This document shows positions 5,287 to 6,296 of a stretch of DNA of 6,296 bases, piece after piece. The notes below the pieces were generated by a model. The model did no database searches and was not told the origin of the DNA. It worked only from the letters and a program-made list of their open reading frames with translations. The DNA lies in the NCBI GenBank assembly GCA_937917025.1, contig CALFSF010000451.1, forward strand, positions 1-6,296. The letters run 5' to 3'. The DNA comes from an uncultured Paraburkholderia sp. GTDB taxonomy: Bacteria; Pseudomonadota; Gammaproteobacteria; Burkholderiales; Burkholderiaceae. The stretch's first letter is position 1. Each line of letters opens with the position of its first letter. A program made the translations under genes and the position numbers.

Positions 5287-6296
5287 ATGCGCAATTTTCT
5301 TCTCTCCCGCCTGACCAGCACGCTGGCAGCGGGCGCTGCCCTGGTCGTCGCAGCGGGCTTTTTTTCTCCGGTGGCGCAAGCGAACAACGTGATCGTCCTC
5401 AATTCCGGCGAAGCAACGCTCAGCCTTATCGATGAGGCGAGCCGTCAGGTCGTCGGCACGATCCCAACCGGCAAGGAACCGCATCATCTGATGGTGACGC
5501 CGGACAATTCGTCGCTGATCGTCGCCAACTCCGTCTCGAACAACCTGATGTTCGTCGATCCGAAAACAGGCAAGGTGCAGCGTTGGGTCGAAGGCATCGA
5601 AGATCCCTACCAGATCGGCTTTTCGCCGGACCACAAGTGGATGGTCACCACGGGCCTGCGGCTCGACCGGCTCGATATCTATCACTACGACGGCCACAAC
5701 CTGGCGCTTGCGAGCCGGCTGCCGCTCGGCGTGATGCCGAGTCACATGGCGTTCACGACCGACAGTAAAACGGTGTTCGTCACGTTGCAGGTGTCGGGTG
5801 AACTCGCCGCGATCGATCTCGCGACGCAGCAGGTCAAGTGGAAGATGAAGGTCGGCAAGGTGCCCGCCGGCCTCTGGATGACGCCGGGCGAGAAATATCT
5901 GCTGGTCGGCATGACCGGCTCGGATTATGTCGCGGTGGTCGACTGGAGAAACCAGAAAGTCGTGAAAACGATCCCAACGGGCAAGGGCGCGCATAACTTC
6001 CGCTCGCTGGCTGACGGCAGGCACGTCGCGGTATCGAATCGTGTCGCGAGCACCATCAGCATCATCGACGAGGACACGCTCACGAACGTCGGCGACATCA
6101 CGGGCCTGATGCCGGGGCCGGACGATATGGAGCTTTCCGCCGACAAGCGCTATCTGTGGGTGACGTTCCGGTTCGCGAAGCACGTCGGCATCATCGATCT
6201 GTCGACGCGCAAGCTGATCCAGACGATCGCCGTCGGCCGCTCGCCGCATGGCATCTATTTCTTCGATCGCGCGCCGGTTACGGCGCCGAACGGCGC
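5287..6296 (+). CDS. Exported YVTN/YncE-like beta-propeller protein (3' end outside window)
   Basis: 336 codons are visible and the frame is still open at the right edge. Residues 1-32 are a clear Sec signal peptide: MRNFLLSR, a hydrophobic core of about 16 residues, and the cleavage site VAQA-NN. The mature part consists of repeats of about 42 residues with the form strand, I/V-D-x-x-T/S, V-x-x-I-P-x-G-x-x-P-H-x-x, x-T/S-P/A-D, strand. Seven such turns appear: TGKEPHHLMVTPD, IEDPYQIGFSPD, LGVMPSHMAFTTD, VGKVPAGLWMTPG, TGKGAHNFRSLAD, GLMPGPDDMELSAD and VGRSPHGIYFFD. This predicts a seven-bladed propeller in the periplasm, nearly complete at the cut. Family members are usually about 320-350 residues. 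No CXXCH heme site or other catalytic motif is visible, and the family's biochemical role is mostly unknown; names such as YncE-like or lactonase-type would be guesses. It is divergent from the adhesin gene. Confidence 0.85.
   Translation, partial: MRNFLLSRLTSTLAAGAALVVAAGFFSPVAQANNVIVLNSGEATLSLIDEASRQVVGTIPTGKEPHHLMVTPDNSSLIVANSVSNNLMFVDPKTGKVQRWVEGIEDPYQIGFSPDHKWMVTTGLRLDRLDIYHYDGHNLALASRLPLGVMPSHMAFTTDSKTVFVTLQVSGELAAIDLATQQVKWKMKVGKVPAGLWMTPGEKYLLVGMTGSDYVAVVDWRNQKVVKTIPTGKGAHNFRSLADGRHVAVSNRVASTISIIDEDTLTNVGDITGLMPGPDDMELSADKRYLWVTFRFAKHVGIIDLSTRKLIQTIAVGRSPHGIYFFDRAPVTAPNG

Noticed and set aside
5258..5314. An 18-codon frame starting at ATGATG just before and overlapping the propeller start
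   Set aside because: It overlaps the proposed -10 element, so it would lie upstream of the transcript start, and it has no ribosome site.
5092..6249. A 385-codon minus-strand open frame opposite the propeller gene
   Set aside because: It covers the propeller gene in antisense, is rich in Arg, Asp and His, and matches no family I recognise. The plus strand has a signal peptide and seven regular repeats.

Overview
The window looks like chromosomal DNA from a high-GC betaproteobacterium of the Burkholderiaceae, most likely Burkholderia or Paraburkholderia. This rests on the strong G/C preference at third codon positions, a long HrpA with its full C-terminal extension, a trimeric autotransporter adhesin rich in 14-residue YadA-type repeats, and an exported YVTN-type beta-propeller. 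The genus is an inference; no rRNA or other marker gene is present.

Layout. (1) Positions 1-2741, plus strand: the C-terminal two thirds of the DEAH-box RNA helicase HrpA. The gene enters from the left edge already open, so its ATPase motifs lie outside the window. (2) Positions 2742-2800: a 59-bp convergent gap with a very GC-rich hairpin that may stop transcription from both sides. (3) Positions 2801-4705, minus strand: a complete 634-residue trimeric autotransporter adhesin (type Vc secretion). It has an extended signal peptide, a ten-repeat head, three necks in series, a second five-repeat head, a fourth neck with a short stalk, and a YadA-type membrane anchor. (4) Positions 4706-5286: a 581-bp divergent intergenic region whose central part (4921-5100) is only about 36% GC by my count. 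It holds several inverted and direct repeats that look like regulatory sites. (5) Positions 5287-6296, plus strand: an exported seven-repeat YVTN/YncE-like beta-propeller protein that runs off the right edge.

The genes do not form an operon. HrpA is cytoplasmic and acts on RNA and ribosomes. The adhesin and the propeller protein are both exported and are transcribed divergently from the shared AT-rich region, so co-regulation is possible but not shown. No mobile element, CRISPR array, tRNA or rRNA was seen. I did not find a clearly new biological system. The points most worth a second look are the adhesin's unusual N-terminus and start site, its tandem two-head layout, and the cluster of dyads in the AT-rich divergent region.
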